A stretch of 10,888 nucleotides of DNA from Actinomycetota bacterium (GTDB lineage Bacteria; Actinomycetota; Humimicrobiia; Humimicrobiales; Humimicrobiaceae): positions 1 through 10,888 of the forward strand of contig PWSB01000170.1 of assembly GCA_003563375.1 (NCBI GenBank), written 5' to 3'. The notes beneath the pieces were generated by a model that had not been told where the DNA came from, searched no databases, and was given only the letters and a program-made list of their open reading frames with translations. The position numbers and the translations under genes were made by a program. This document shows, piece after piece, positions 1-6,368 of this stretch (positions within the stretch are counted from its first letter, which is position 1; each line of letters starts with the position of its first letter).

Positions 1-180
1 AGCCTGGTAAAAGCTGCTGATGACCTCTCTGCTTTTATAGAAGCCTACCTTTCTATAAGGAACGGAATACAGAACCAGGACTTAATGGATGCAATAACCC
101 ATATAATAGGAAAATACAGGGCAAAGAAGGTATGTGGGATAGATTTGGATAAGATCTATAGCCAGTTTGAGGTTTCCTGA
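1..180 (+). CDS. HD-domain phosphohydrolase (YfbR/HDDC2-like), 3' end only
   Basis: The frame is open from base 1 and ends at TGA 178-180, giving the last 59 residues of a protein that begins outside the window. The visible part contains KAADDLSAFIEAYLSIRNG, which resembles the helix after the HD core in YfbR/HDDC2-type nucleotidases, where a conserved K-A-A-D-x-L-S-A-[YF] stretch follows the last metal-binding Asp. That family hydrolyses phosphate monoesters such as 5'-deoxynucleotides. The HD motif itself is not in view, so the assignment rests on the tail alone. The following gene has its own promoter, so this gene probably belongs to a different transcription unit. No convincing terminator hairpin follows it; there is only a T-rich stretch near 203-210. 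Confidence 0.6.
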   Translation, partial: SLVKAADDLSAFIEAYLSIRNGIQNQDLMDAITHIIGKYRAKKVCGIDLDKIYSQFEVS

Positions 181-191
181 TTTAAAAGGAT

Positions 192-220
192 TTGTAAAAT
201 ATTCTTTTTTGTTTTATTAT
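192..220 (+). promoter_or_regulatory. Sigma70-type promoter of the sugar operon
   Basis: TTGTAA at 192-197 (-35) and TATTAT at 215-220 (-10) are separated by exactly 17 bp. This would place the transcription start near 227, about 40 nt before the regulator's ATG. It is the only well-formed promoter seen between the upstream HD-domain gene and the operon. The start position is inferred from spacing. Confidence 0.6.
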
Positions 221-226
221 ACAAAT

Positions 227-242
227 CGATTTCTAAAAATCG
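227..242. promoter_or_regulatory. Near-perfect 16-bp palindrome, candidate operator 1
   Basis: The sequence CGATTTCTAAAAATCG matches its own reverse complement at 14 of 16 positions. It lies at the predicted transcription start and shares its last two bases (CG) with the next palindrome. Its centre is T-A rather than the C-G step usual for LacI-family operators, so it could be an auxiliary site or a coincidence of an A/T-rich region. The position would suit repression of the operon. Confidence 0.4.
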
Positions 243-256
243 TTTCCCGGAAAACG
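241..256. promoter_or_regulatory. LacI-family operator candidate (autoregulatory)
   Basis: The sequence CGTTTCCCGGAAAACG matches its reverse complement at 14 of 16 positions and has a central CpG, the hallmark of LacI/GalR-family operators, where the hinge helix opens the minor groove. A second LacI-like core, AAACGTTT (252-259), overlaps its right half, so the exact register is uncertain. It lies between the promoter and the ATG of a LacI-family gene, which suggests that this repressor controls its own operon. The site also occupies the place where a ribosome binding site would be expected, and the regulator has no strong Shine-Dalgarno sequence. Confidence 0.55.
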
Positions 257-266
257 TTTCATAAAG

Positions 267-1304
267 ATGAACCGTTCAAAAAGATACAATATAAAAGATG
301 TTGCGAAAAAAGCAGATGTATCCATTTCTACTGTCTCCCATGCCTTAAATGACACCAGATATGTAAAAGCCGAGACAAAGAGCAAAATCAAGAAGGTAGC
401 CGAGCAGTTGAATTACCGGCCTAGCACCATAGCCACTGGCCTTCGCAGAAAGACCCTTAAGACCATTGCTGTTTTTGTTGCAAATATCGAGAGCCAGTTC
501 TTTGCGAAAGTGCTGAAAGGCATAAACAGGGTCGCTTTGACAAATGACTACCATACCATCATGGTCAACACATTTTATGATCAGATTGAAGAAGAAAAGG
601 TAGTAGAAAAGTTAAAAAATCAGTTCATAGACGGGGCGGTCTTCGTCAGCGGTTTTGATAATAAGGGGTGTATCCAGAAATTGTCCCAGGACAGATTCCC
701 CTTTGTGCTGGTGGCAAGGAAGATCAGCAGGGGATTTCCTTCAATACTTGTTGATAACTTCAAAGCCTTGAGGGAGGCGGTATGCTATCTTTACGGCCTC
801 GGCCACAGGGACATAGGTTATCTGACTATGGATTACAGGGGTAGAAAAACGGTATCTGAAAGATTTGAGGGTTACATGCAGGGATTGAAAGATATTGGCA
901 TATCTTATAATCCTGAAAAAGTACTCATCGGAGGATCCAGGATGATAGACGAGATGGAAGAAGGGTATCTTGTGTGCATGAAGCAGTTTGGGGGGAAGAA
1001 AGTCCCTAAAGCGCTTATAGCTGCTACCGACAACCTGGCTGCGGGAGCGTATACTGCTTTAAAGGAAATCGGTTTAAGGATACCCGGGGATGTGTCGGTC
1101 ATCGGTTTCGATAACCTTCCACTGAGTAAATTTTTAGACCCTCCCCTCTCTACCGTAAAACAGCCGAAAGAGGAGATGGGGGCATGTGCAATGAATATGC
1201 TTCTGGATCTAATGGAAGGAAATGAAATCAAAAACAAATGGGTATTATTGGATACAAAGATAATCGAGAGAGGTTCAGTCTCAGAGGTTAAAAACAGGGG
1301 GTAA
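267..1304 (+). CDS. LacI/GalR-family transcriptional regulator
   Basis: This is a 345-residue DNA-binding repressor, the usual length for the family. Residues 8-28 (NIKDVAKKADVSISTVSHALN) form the canonical N-terminal helix-turn-helix. Residues 51-62 (RPSTIATGLRRK) are the hinge region, followed by a periplasmic-binding-protein-like sensor domain starting at KTIAVFVANIES. Late family motifs are present: AATDNLAAGAYTAL (252-265), VSVIGFDNLPLSKFLDPPLSTV (277-298) and the QP near residue 300. The ATG at 267 is the only Met before the HTH; it has only a weak Shine-Dalgarno sequence, perhaps because the operator overlaps the leader. As first gene of the run, 3 bp ahead of the sugar isomerase/epimerase gene, it is most likely the local sugar-responsive repressor. 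The inducer cannot be read from the sequence; a product or substrate of the enzymes downstream is the natural guess. Confidence 0.93.
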   Translation: MNRSKRYNIKDVAKKADVSISTVSHALNDTRYVKAETKSKIKKVAEQLNYRPSTIATGLRRKTLKTIAVFVANIESQFFAKVLKGINRVALTNDYHTIMVNTFYDQIEEEKVVEKLKNQFIDGAVFVSGFDNKGCIQKLSQDRFPFVLVARKISRGFPSILVDNFKALREAVCYLYGLGHRDIGYLTMDYRGRKTVSERFEGYMQGLKDIGISYNPEKVLIGGSRMIDEMEEGYLVCMKQFGGKKVPKALIAATDNLAAGAYTALKEIGLRIPGDVSVIGFDNLPLSKFLDPPLSTVKQPKEEMGACAMNMLLDLMEGNEIKNKWVLLDTKIIERGSVSEVKNRG

Positions 1305-1307
1305 CAA

Positions 1308-2189
1308 ATGAAGATCAAAAAATCATATCAATTATTTGGTTTTCCGCTGGATTTTGGGGTGAAAAAAAGTTTGGATGTTGCAAAGGATGCCGGGTTCGAT
1401 GCGGTGGAGATAAACCTAAGGGGGGAGGGAGACCTGACCCTTGGTACCACAAAAAAAGAATTGAAAAACATGTATGATTACGCTGATTCTATAGGAATGA
1501 AAATAAGCAGCATAGCCACAGAACTTGTTTGGGCTTATCCCATCACCAGCGGGGATAAAACGAAGGTCAGGCAGGCGGATATCATAGTTGAAAAAATGAT
1601 CGAGGCAGCCGGATACCTCAAGGCCGAGACCATCTTGCTGATACCGGGCTTGGTTCATACAGACCTAAAAGGTGTAGTATCACCGGAAGTTTCCATCTCG
1701 CCAGAAAAAATACCTTATGATATCGTCTATGGACGATCAATTGAAAAACTTAAAGAATATGGGAAGATGGCCGAAGGCTCAGGATTAGTAATAGGGGTTG
1801 AGAATGTATTCTGGACCAAGTTTTTGTTGAGTCCTTTAGAGTTGGTAAAATATATTGACGAGATAGGTTTGGGTACGGTTAAAGCATATTTAGACGTCGG
1901 CAACTGTTTGATGTGCGGCGTCCCTGAACACTGGATAAAGATGCTGGGTAGAAACAGGCTGCAGGCGCTGCACCTAAAAGACCTGGACACCTCGATTGCT
2001 AATTTTAATGGATTTAAATCTCTTCTTGCTGGGGATGTAGATTGGGAAGCTGTATATAAGGAGCTGGATGATATTGATTACCAGGGTTATGTCACCTATG
2101 AAGGCTTTAAGATTTATAGGTATTATCCGGAAGAGCAGGCTTATTCTGCTTCAAGGGCAATAGACAGGATATTCAGGTTGAGAAAATAA
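1308..2189 (+). CDS. Sugar (phosphate) isomerase/epimerase, TIM barrel
   Basis: This 293-residue protein belongs to the xylose-isomerase-like TIM-barrel superfamily (AP endonuclease 2 fold), which includes D-tagatose 3-epimerase, hydroxypyruvate isomerase and the UlaE/SgbU 3-epimerases. The four metal ligands are visible in order: E165 in GVEN, D196 in YLDVGN, H222 in LHLKD and E265 in TYEGF. These would hold a divalent metal and carry out a proton transfer on a keto-sugar or keto-sugar phosphate. The YLDVGN and HLKD contexts are closest to UlaE-like pentulose/hexulose epimerases. The start ATG is preceded by a run of G (1297-1301) and lies 3 bp after the regulator stop. Inside an operon with three aldose-ketose isomerases, it could epimerise a ketose made by them. 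The exact substrate is unknown, as members of this family differ widely in specificity. Confidence 0.85.
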   Translation: MKIKKSYQLFGFPLDFGVKKSLDVAKDAGFDAVEINLRGEGDLTLGTTKKELKNMYDYADSIGMKISSIATELVWAYPITSGDKTKVRQADIIVEKMIEAAGYLKAETILLIPGLVHTDLKGVVSPEVSISPEKIPYDIVYGRSIEKLKEYGKMAEGSGLVIGVENVFWTKFLLSPLELVKYIDEIGLGTVKAYLDVGNCLMCGVPEHWIKMLGRNRLQALHLKDLDTSIANFNGFKSLLAGDVDWEAVYKELDDIDYQGYVTYEGFKIYRYYPEEQAYSASRAIDRIFRLRK

Positions 2190-2218
2190 ATTTTTTAAAA
2201 ATATATAGGAAGGAAAAA

Positions 2219-2995
2219 ATGCAAGTGAAATGGGCTTTGGTGACTGGTGGAAGCAGAGGTATTGGAAAAGGGATATGTATTGAGCTTGCAAAAAAAGGAT
2301 GCAATGTTATCGTCAATTATTTATCCGATGAGAAACAGGCTGCGGATACGGTAAGCCGGGTAAAGGCCCTGGGTGCAGAAGCATATAAGTTACAGGCAGA
2401 TGTGTCCAAAAGGAAAGAAGTGGATGAAATGGTTGAGGATATCAGCAGCCGCGATGGGTTGGATATCCTTGTAAACAATGCCGCTGTAGTAAAATTTGAA
2501 CCTTTTTTAGAGATAACCAGAGACTCTTGGGAATTCCAGATGGAGACAAATCTAGCTGGGGCATTTAATGTGGGGCAGGAAGTGGCAAGGCATATGGTCG
2601 AAAAAAAAATTAAAGGCAAGATCGTGTTTATCTCCTCATTTAACCAGGAAGTCCCTAACCATAGCATGGCCGCTTACTGTATAACAAAAAGCGGCATAAG
2701 GATGCTGGCAAAATCAATGGCCCTGGAGTTGTCGGAGCATAATATCAATGTTAATCTGGTCGCCTCAGGCCCGGTACTGACAGATATTAACAAACCCCAG
2801 GTAAAACAATTCCCCGGTCTAAAAGAAAGGATTGAGAAAATCGCGCCTCTTCAAAGGTGGGGTACCGTTGAGGATATAGCAAAGGCTGCAGTATTTCTGG
2901 CATCACCTGATTCCGATTATGTCACAGGCTCAACCATTTTTGTCGAGGGCGGCATAATGATCAATAACGGCATGTTTGTAAATAAATCCATCTAG
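2219..2995 (+). CDS. SDR-family oxidoreductase, probable sugar 1-dehydrogenase
   Basis: This is a 258-residue classical short-chain dehydrogenase. The cofactor motif TGGSRGIG spans residues 9-16 and NNAA spans 86-89. The catalytic tetrad is complete: N111, S140, Y153 and K157, with Y-x3-K seen as YCITK. The C-terminal GTVEDIAKAAVFLASPDSDYVTGS and VEGG segments are typical of the FabG/glucose-dehydrogenase-like subgroup. R13 in the glycine motif and the lack of an Asp at the end of strand 2 (NYL at 33-35) hint at NADP(H), which is an inference. A strong ribosome site (AGGAAGGA, 2207-2214) precedes the ATG. The next two genes encode a lactonase-like hydrolase and a sugar-acid dehydratase, so oxidation of an aldose at C1 to the lactone, as in L-rhamnose or L-fucose 1-dehydrogenases of this family, is the best-supported role. 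FabG-like or other polyol oxidation remains possible. Confidence 0.88.
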   Translation: MQVKWALVTGGSRGIGKGICIELAKKGCNVIVNYLSDEKQAADTVSRVKALGAEAYKLQADVSKRKEVDEMVEDISSRDGLDILVNNAAVVKFEPFLEITRDSWEFQMETNLAGAFNVGQEVARHMVEKKIKGKIVFISSFNQEVPNHSMAAYCITKSGIRMLAKSMALELSEHNINVNLVASGPVLTDINKPQVKQFPGLKERIEKIAPLQRWGTVEDIAKAAVFLASPDSDYVTGSTIFVEGGIMINNGMFVNKSI

Positions 2996-3015
2996 GATAA
3001 AAAAGGGAGGAATCG

Positions 3016-3783
3016 ATGCAATACCAGGTCGAGATCTACAGAAACGGTTTTACTACGGCACCAGGGCCGGAGATGTATTTTTTAAATGAATGGGATACTG
3101 ATTTTAAGCTCTACACCTATGTTTTCCTTTTGAAAGGAAATGGCAAGAATATCCTGATCGATACAGGCTGTGGTGATATAAAGTGCATAAATGAGATGCT
3201 TCTGCAAGAATTTGGAGGGAAGATAACTTTTGAGCTTCCTGAAAATGAAAATATAGATAATATATTAAAAAAGGCCCAGCTGGAGCCTGGGGACATTGAT
3301 TATGTCTTTGTATCCCACCTTCACCATGACCATGTCTCAAATGTAGATCTTTTTCCCAATGCAAGGGTGGTGCTCTCAAGGAAGGGCTGGATGGAATACA
3401 TGAAAAAAGAAAGACCGTATTTTTACAATGATGCGCTTTTTCCGCCAAGGGCCATAAAATACCTTGCAGCCCTTCCGGCAGAAAGATTGATTTTTGTGGA
3501 CCAGCCGGAAGAGGTCCTTGCGGGAATAAGCGCTTTCTGGGTGGGGGGCCATACACCGGGATGCATGGCTGTGGAGGTAAATACGAAAAAAGGGAAAGCA
3601 GTATTTACTTCAGACGTGGCCTTTTTTGAGGGCAATGTCAGAAAAAACCATCCCATAGGGCTCTTCTATAATCTCTGGGAGGTCTTTGAAGCATACAAAA
3701 AGATAAGCCAGAGGGCAGATATTATTATAACCAGCCATGACCCTGATATCCTGGATAAGCATTTTAAGACTGGAAAATTTTAA
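3016..3783 (+). CDS. MBL-fold hydrolase, N-acyl-homoserine-lactonase (AttM/AiiA) type
   Basis: This is a 255-residue metallo-beta-lactamase-fold protein. The dinuclear zinc site is complete: H101-L-H103-H104-D105-H106, H179 in GGHTPG, D200 in SDV and H241 in TSHDPD. The spacings (73, 21 and 41 residues) fit the HxHxDH...H...D...H pattern of AHL lactonases, and D50 lies in the IDTG strand. Length and the early LLKGNGKNILIDTG segment also fit that subfamily. AHL lactonases open a five-membered lactone ring. Placed between a sugar dehydrogenase and a sugar-acid dehydratase, this enzyme is more likely to hydrolyse an aldono-lactone than to quench a quorum signal, but that is inferred from context only. 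No signal peptide is seen, so it should be cytoplasmic. The start is fixed by GGGAGG (3005-3010), five bases before the ATG. Confidence 0.85.
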   Translation: MQYQVEIYRNGFTTAPGPEMYFLNEWDTDFKLYTYVFLLKGNGKNILIDTGCGDIKCINEMLLQEFGGKITFELPENENIDNILKKAQLEPGDIDYVFVSHLHHDHVSNVDLFPNARVVLSRKGWMEYMKKERPYFYNDALFPPRAIKYLAALPAERLIFVDQPEEVLAGISAFWVGGHTPGCMAVEVNTKKGKAVFTSDVAFFEGNVRKNHPIGLFYNLWEVFEAYKKISQRADIIITSHDPDILDKHFKTGKF

Positions 3784-3800
3784 CGGTTACGGAGAAAAAC

Positions 3801-5006
3801 ATGAAAATAACTGAAGTAGAAGTCATTGAGATCGCCGCCACTAAATCCGAAGGCATTGCCAGGTTTATAAGGGAGTCGCCGCTTGTGGGGCCCATGGAGC
3901 CTTATAAGGAATATGCAGATGATAGGGCGATGTGGACAGGAGGATGCCACTGGGTAGTACCTGTTGTAATAGTCAGGACAGACGAGGGCATAGAGGGATA
4001 TGGGTTCAGCTGCGGGGGTTCTCCTGCTGCAGGGAAAGTAATAGTGGAGAATCATTTCAAAAAATATTTGATAGGCGCAGACCCTTTTGATACCGAGGTG
4101 CTCTGGGATAAGATGTTTAAAGCTTCCATTGTCTTTGGGAGAAAAGGGGCAGCCATAGAGGCTTTGAGCGGTGTGGATATTGCATTGTGGGATATAAAGG
4201 GAAAAGCTCTGGGCCTTCCGGTTTACAAGCTTCTTGGAGGCAAGGTCCGGGACAGGGTAGCGCTTTATGCTTCAAACCTCCATCCCAGTGACATATACAG
4301 GCCTGATTACGGGTTGTTGGCCAAGGAAGCCCTGGATTACAAAAACCAGGGCTACAAAGGAATGAAGCAGAGGATGTGTGCAGGCCCCAGGGAAGGCAGG
4401 AAGGGGATGCAAAGAAACGAGTTGCTGGTAAAGACAGTAAGGGAAGCCGTAGGTGACGAGGTCGATATCATGGTCGATGCTTATATGGGATGGGCTGACA
4501 CAGAATATGCATTGCAGATGATAAAAAGATTGGAAAAATATGATCTTACCTGGATTGAAGAGCCCCTGATGCCCGACGATTTTGAGGGGTATAAGTACCT
4601 TAGGTCTAAGGCAGGCATACCTATTGCTGCAGGGGAACATGAATATACCAGGTTTGGGTACAGGGACCTGATCAACCAGAAAATAGTGGATATAGTGCAA
4701 CCGGATATAAGGAGGATGGGCGGGCTTACCGAGGCAAAAAAGGTTGCTGCGATGTGTGAAGCCTTTAATATGCCCTGTGCTCCCCACATAGCATATGCGG
4801 AGACCCTCCATCTTACTGTCTCTTGCCCTATGATAAAATGGGCTGAACATACATGTATTCCAAGCTGGGAAAAGAAAGAGGGGGGTTTCTCTGATGCCTA
4901 TATCACAGGTGCCCCTGAGGCTGTTGACGGCCATATGCATATAGACCAAAAGCCTGGATTGGGAATAAATCTTAAACCGGAGGTTATAGAAAAATTAAGA
5001 TTATAG
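3801..5006 (+). CDS. Enolase-superfamily sugar-acid dehydratase, L-rhamnonate-dehydratase-like
   Basis: This 401-residue protein belongs to the mandelate racemase subgroup of the enolase superfamily. The Mg ligands are D226 (VDAYMGW), E253 (WIEEP) and E279 (AAGEHE). The D302 (QPDIRR) and H329 (PHI) pair forms the catalytic His-Asp dyad, at numbers close to those of E. coli L-rhamnonate dehydratase. Other rhamnonate-dehydratase-like signatures are GYKGMKQRMCAGPREG (184-199) and VDIMVDAYMGWADTEYA (221-237). These enzymes abstract the C2 proton of an aldonate and eliminate the C3 hydroxyl, giving a 2-keto-3-deoxyaldonate. The region after H329 (IAYAETLHLTV) differs from the HAGQMHNYHL-type loop I recall for true rhamnonate dehydratases, so the exact sugar acid is uncertain. 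GGAG (3791-3794) lies six bases before the ATG. The gene follows the lactonase-like gene by 17 bp, consistent with the next pathway step. Confidence 0.85.
   Translation: MKITEVEVIEIAATKSEGIARFIRESPLVGPMEPYKEYADDRAMWTGGCHWVVPVVIVRTDEGIEGYGFSCGGSPAAGKVIVENHFKKYLIGADPFDTEVLWDKMFKASIVFGRKGAAIEALSGVDIALWDIKGKALGLPVYKLLGGKVRDRVALYASNLHPSDIYRPDYGLLAKEALDYKNQGYKGMKQRMCAGPREGRKGMQRNELLVKTVREAVGDEVDIMVDAYMGWADTEYALQMIKRLEKYDLTWIEEPLMPDDFEGYKYLRSKAGIPIAAGEHEYTRFGYRDLINQKIVDIVQPDIRRMGGLTEAKKVAAMCEAFNMPCAPHIAYAETLHLTVSCPMIKWAEHTCIPSWEKKEGGFSDAYITGAPEAVDGHMHIDQKPGLGINLKPEVIEKLRL
4979..4984 (+). promoter_or_regulatory. Shine-Dalgarno-like GGAGGT inside the dehydratase 3' end
   Basis: GGAGGT lies near the end of the dehydratase gene. 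In the frame of the next gene the first triplet at a suitable distance is ATT at 4994-4996, nine bases downstream, and the frame stays open from 4976 onward without ATG, GTG or TTG before GTG 5048. The site may therefore mark a rare AUU start. It may equally be chance, since the bases also encode Pro-Glu-Val of the dehydratase. Confidence 0.25.
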
Positions 5007-5029
5007 AAAATCCAGAAAAAAAACATAAA

Positions 5030-5047
5030 CCGGGGACAAAGCCCCGG
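5030..5047 (+). promoter_or_regulatory. GC hairpin directly before the GTG start
   Basis: CCGGGG (5030-5035) and CCCCGG (5042-5047) form a perfect 6-bp GC stem with a 6-nt loop (ACAAAG). It ends on the base before the GTG at 5048. No U-tract follows, so it is not an intrinsic terminator. If translation starts at GTG 5048, this stem would mask the initiation region and could reduce translation or tie it to upstream ribosomes. If translation starts upstream, it is simply coding sequence (Pro-Gly-Thr-Lys-Pro-Arg). Confidence 0.4.
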
Positions 5048-6355
5048 GTGGGTGTAGTGGCTCTTGCTTTTCCAGGTTTTAACCTTAAGGAAGAATTGTG
5101 CCCTGCCAAACTGAAGGAGATGACAGCATTACTTAAAAAGGAGCCCCTGGATGCCTATACCGTTTCCGGCCCGGTTTACAGCAGGACCGATGCCAGGAGG
5201 GCGGGTGACGAATTAAGAAGAAGGGATGTGGATTGCATACTTGCCCTTATAACTACTTTTGTCCCTGACTATTTTATTATTGAATTATTATCCGGCTGTG
5301 ACAAGCCTGTCTTTCTGTGGGCTGTTGAAAGGGAGATGGATTGCATATCCCTGGTATGCGGACCTCTTATAACAGCTACCCTCTACAATCTTGGTAAACA
5401 CTACAGCTTGTCTGGGGCAGATATCGCAGACAAGGATACCCTGCTGAAACTGGGTTTTTTTGCCAGGGCGTCTATGGCATGCAGCTTGCTGTCCCGCGCC
5501 CGTATCGGATACATGGGAGGGAGACCGGATATCATGTTCAGCATGGAAGTTGATGAGTACCGGTTAAAGAGGTCCCTAGGTGTCTCGATAGTGACTATAC
5601 CCATTGAAAAACTATACGGAACAGCAGAAAACATCAGTGACACAGACGCAGAAAAAAGCTGGGAGGAGACCAGATCCCGGGCAGGCAAGATAGATGTTTT
5701 GCCAAAAGACGGCATAGACTCATCTAAATTCCTGCTGGCGGCCCGGAGGATAGTAACCAGGTACGGGCTTGATGCTATATCCATAAATTGTTTTCCACAC
5801 TTAAAATCAAAGATATGCCTTGCTGTAGCCAGGTTAAATGATAGCCTTATTGCTTCTGGATGCGAGGGAGACCTTCATTCTACAATACTTATGTACTTGC
5901 TTACTAAAATCACAGGCAGGCCGGCCTTCAATGGAGATTTTTTGAGGCTGGATAAAAATAAGAGCAGCATCCTCTTCTCCCACTGCGGTGCAGGCGCCTT
6001 TGGGCTTGCACCTTCTCCAGCTGAAGTAGGGTTGCGAAGTTCCATTGAGACCTGTGACGGGTTAGCAGTATGCTATCCCACCAAAATGGAAGGGAAAGTT
6101 ACCCTGTTAAATATGATGGCCGGCCCAGGAGGGCTTAGGATTTCCTCAATGCTGGGAAATGCACAGAAGACAGACCTCAGTTATGAGGGGACCCCTCTTA
6201 TGGTGGGTTTTGGCCATGACGTGCAGAAATTGCTCCAAAGGGTAAGTGAATGCGGTGCAGGGCATCATTGGAATGGAACAGAAGGGGATCTTGTTGAAGT
6301 ATTTTCTTTAATATGCAAATTTTTAAAAATAAAATTCAATGATCTGACTATTTAG
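5048..6355 (+). CDS. L-fucose-isomerase-like protein (COG2407-type aldose-ketose isomerase)
   Basis: From GTG 5048 the protein has 435 residues and two parts. The first is an N-terminal Rossmann-like region (GVVALAFPGFN; ARIGYMGGRP at 151-160). The second is a C-terminal L-fucose isomerase-like domain with GCEGDLHS (271-278), FNGDFLRLD (294-302), SHCGAGAFGL (311-320) and GAGHHW (403-408). E273 and D297 are 24 residues apart, as are the Mn ligands E337 and D361 of E. coli FucI, and H406 or H407 would be the third ligand. An aldose-ketose isomerase acting on a deoxyhexose or pentose is expected. Related COG2407 proteins also act on other sugars, reportedly including sulfoquinovose. The start is uncertain: no Shine-Dalgarno is well placed for GTG 5048. 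The in-frame codons before it encode PGTKPR, matching PGLKVKPR at the start of the next protein, so the true start may lie upstream, for example at ATT 4994. Confidence 0.8.
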   Translation: MGVVALAFPGFNLKEELCPAKLKEMTALLKKEPLDAYTVSGPVYSRTDARRAGDELRRRDVDCILALITTFVPDYFIIELLSGCDKPVFLWAVEREMDCISLVCGPLITATLYNLGKHYSLSGADIADKDTLLKLGFFARASMACSLLSRARIGYMGGRPDIMFSMEVDEYRLKRSLGVSIVTIPIEKLYGTAENISDTDAEKSWEETRSRAGKIDVLPKDGIDSSKFLLAARRIVTRYGLDAISINCFPHLKSKICLAVARLNDSLIASGCEGDLHSTILMYLLTKITGRPAFNGDFLRLDKNKSSILFSHCGAGAFGLAPSPAEVGLRSSIETCDGLAVCYPTKMEGKVTLLNMMAGPGGLRISSMLGNAQKTDLSYEGTPLMVGFGHDVQKLLQRVSECGAGHHWNGTEGDLVEVFSLICKFLKIKFNDLTI

Positions 6356-6368
6356 AAGGGAATCAAGG

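Noticed and set aside
195..215. T-rich stretch as a terminator for the HD-domain gene
   Set aside because: No GC stem precedes it; the weak A/T complementarity nearby is not enough, and the stretch doubles as the promoter spacer.
167..352. Plus-strand open frame of 61 codons overlapping the promoter and the regulator start
   Set aside because: It runs across the promoter and operators and then out of frame through the HTH-coding region, so it is unlikely to be translated.
905..1318. Minus-strand open frame of 137 codons opposite the regulator
   Set aside because: No domain, and it mirrors conserved LacI-family sequence on the plus strand.
3104..3556. Minus-strand open frame of 150 codons opposite the MBL hydrolase gene
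   Set aside because: Low-complexity Pro/His/Leu translation opposite conserved metal motifs; a frame shadow.
3016..3783. MBL protein as a dedicated quorum-quenching enzyme
   Set aside because: Motifs would allow it, but its position between a sugar dehydrogenase and a sugar-acid dehydratase makes a metabolic lactonase the simpler reading.
4272..4949. Minus-strand open frame of 225 codons opposite the dehydratase gene
   Set aside because: It lies entirely within a well-supported gene with intact catalytic motifs; its translation is rich in His, Cys and Tyr with no recognisable domain.
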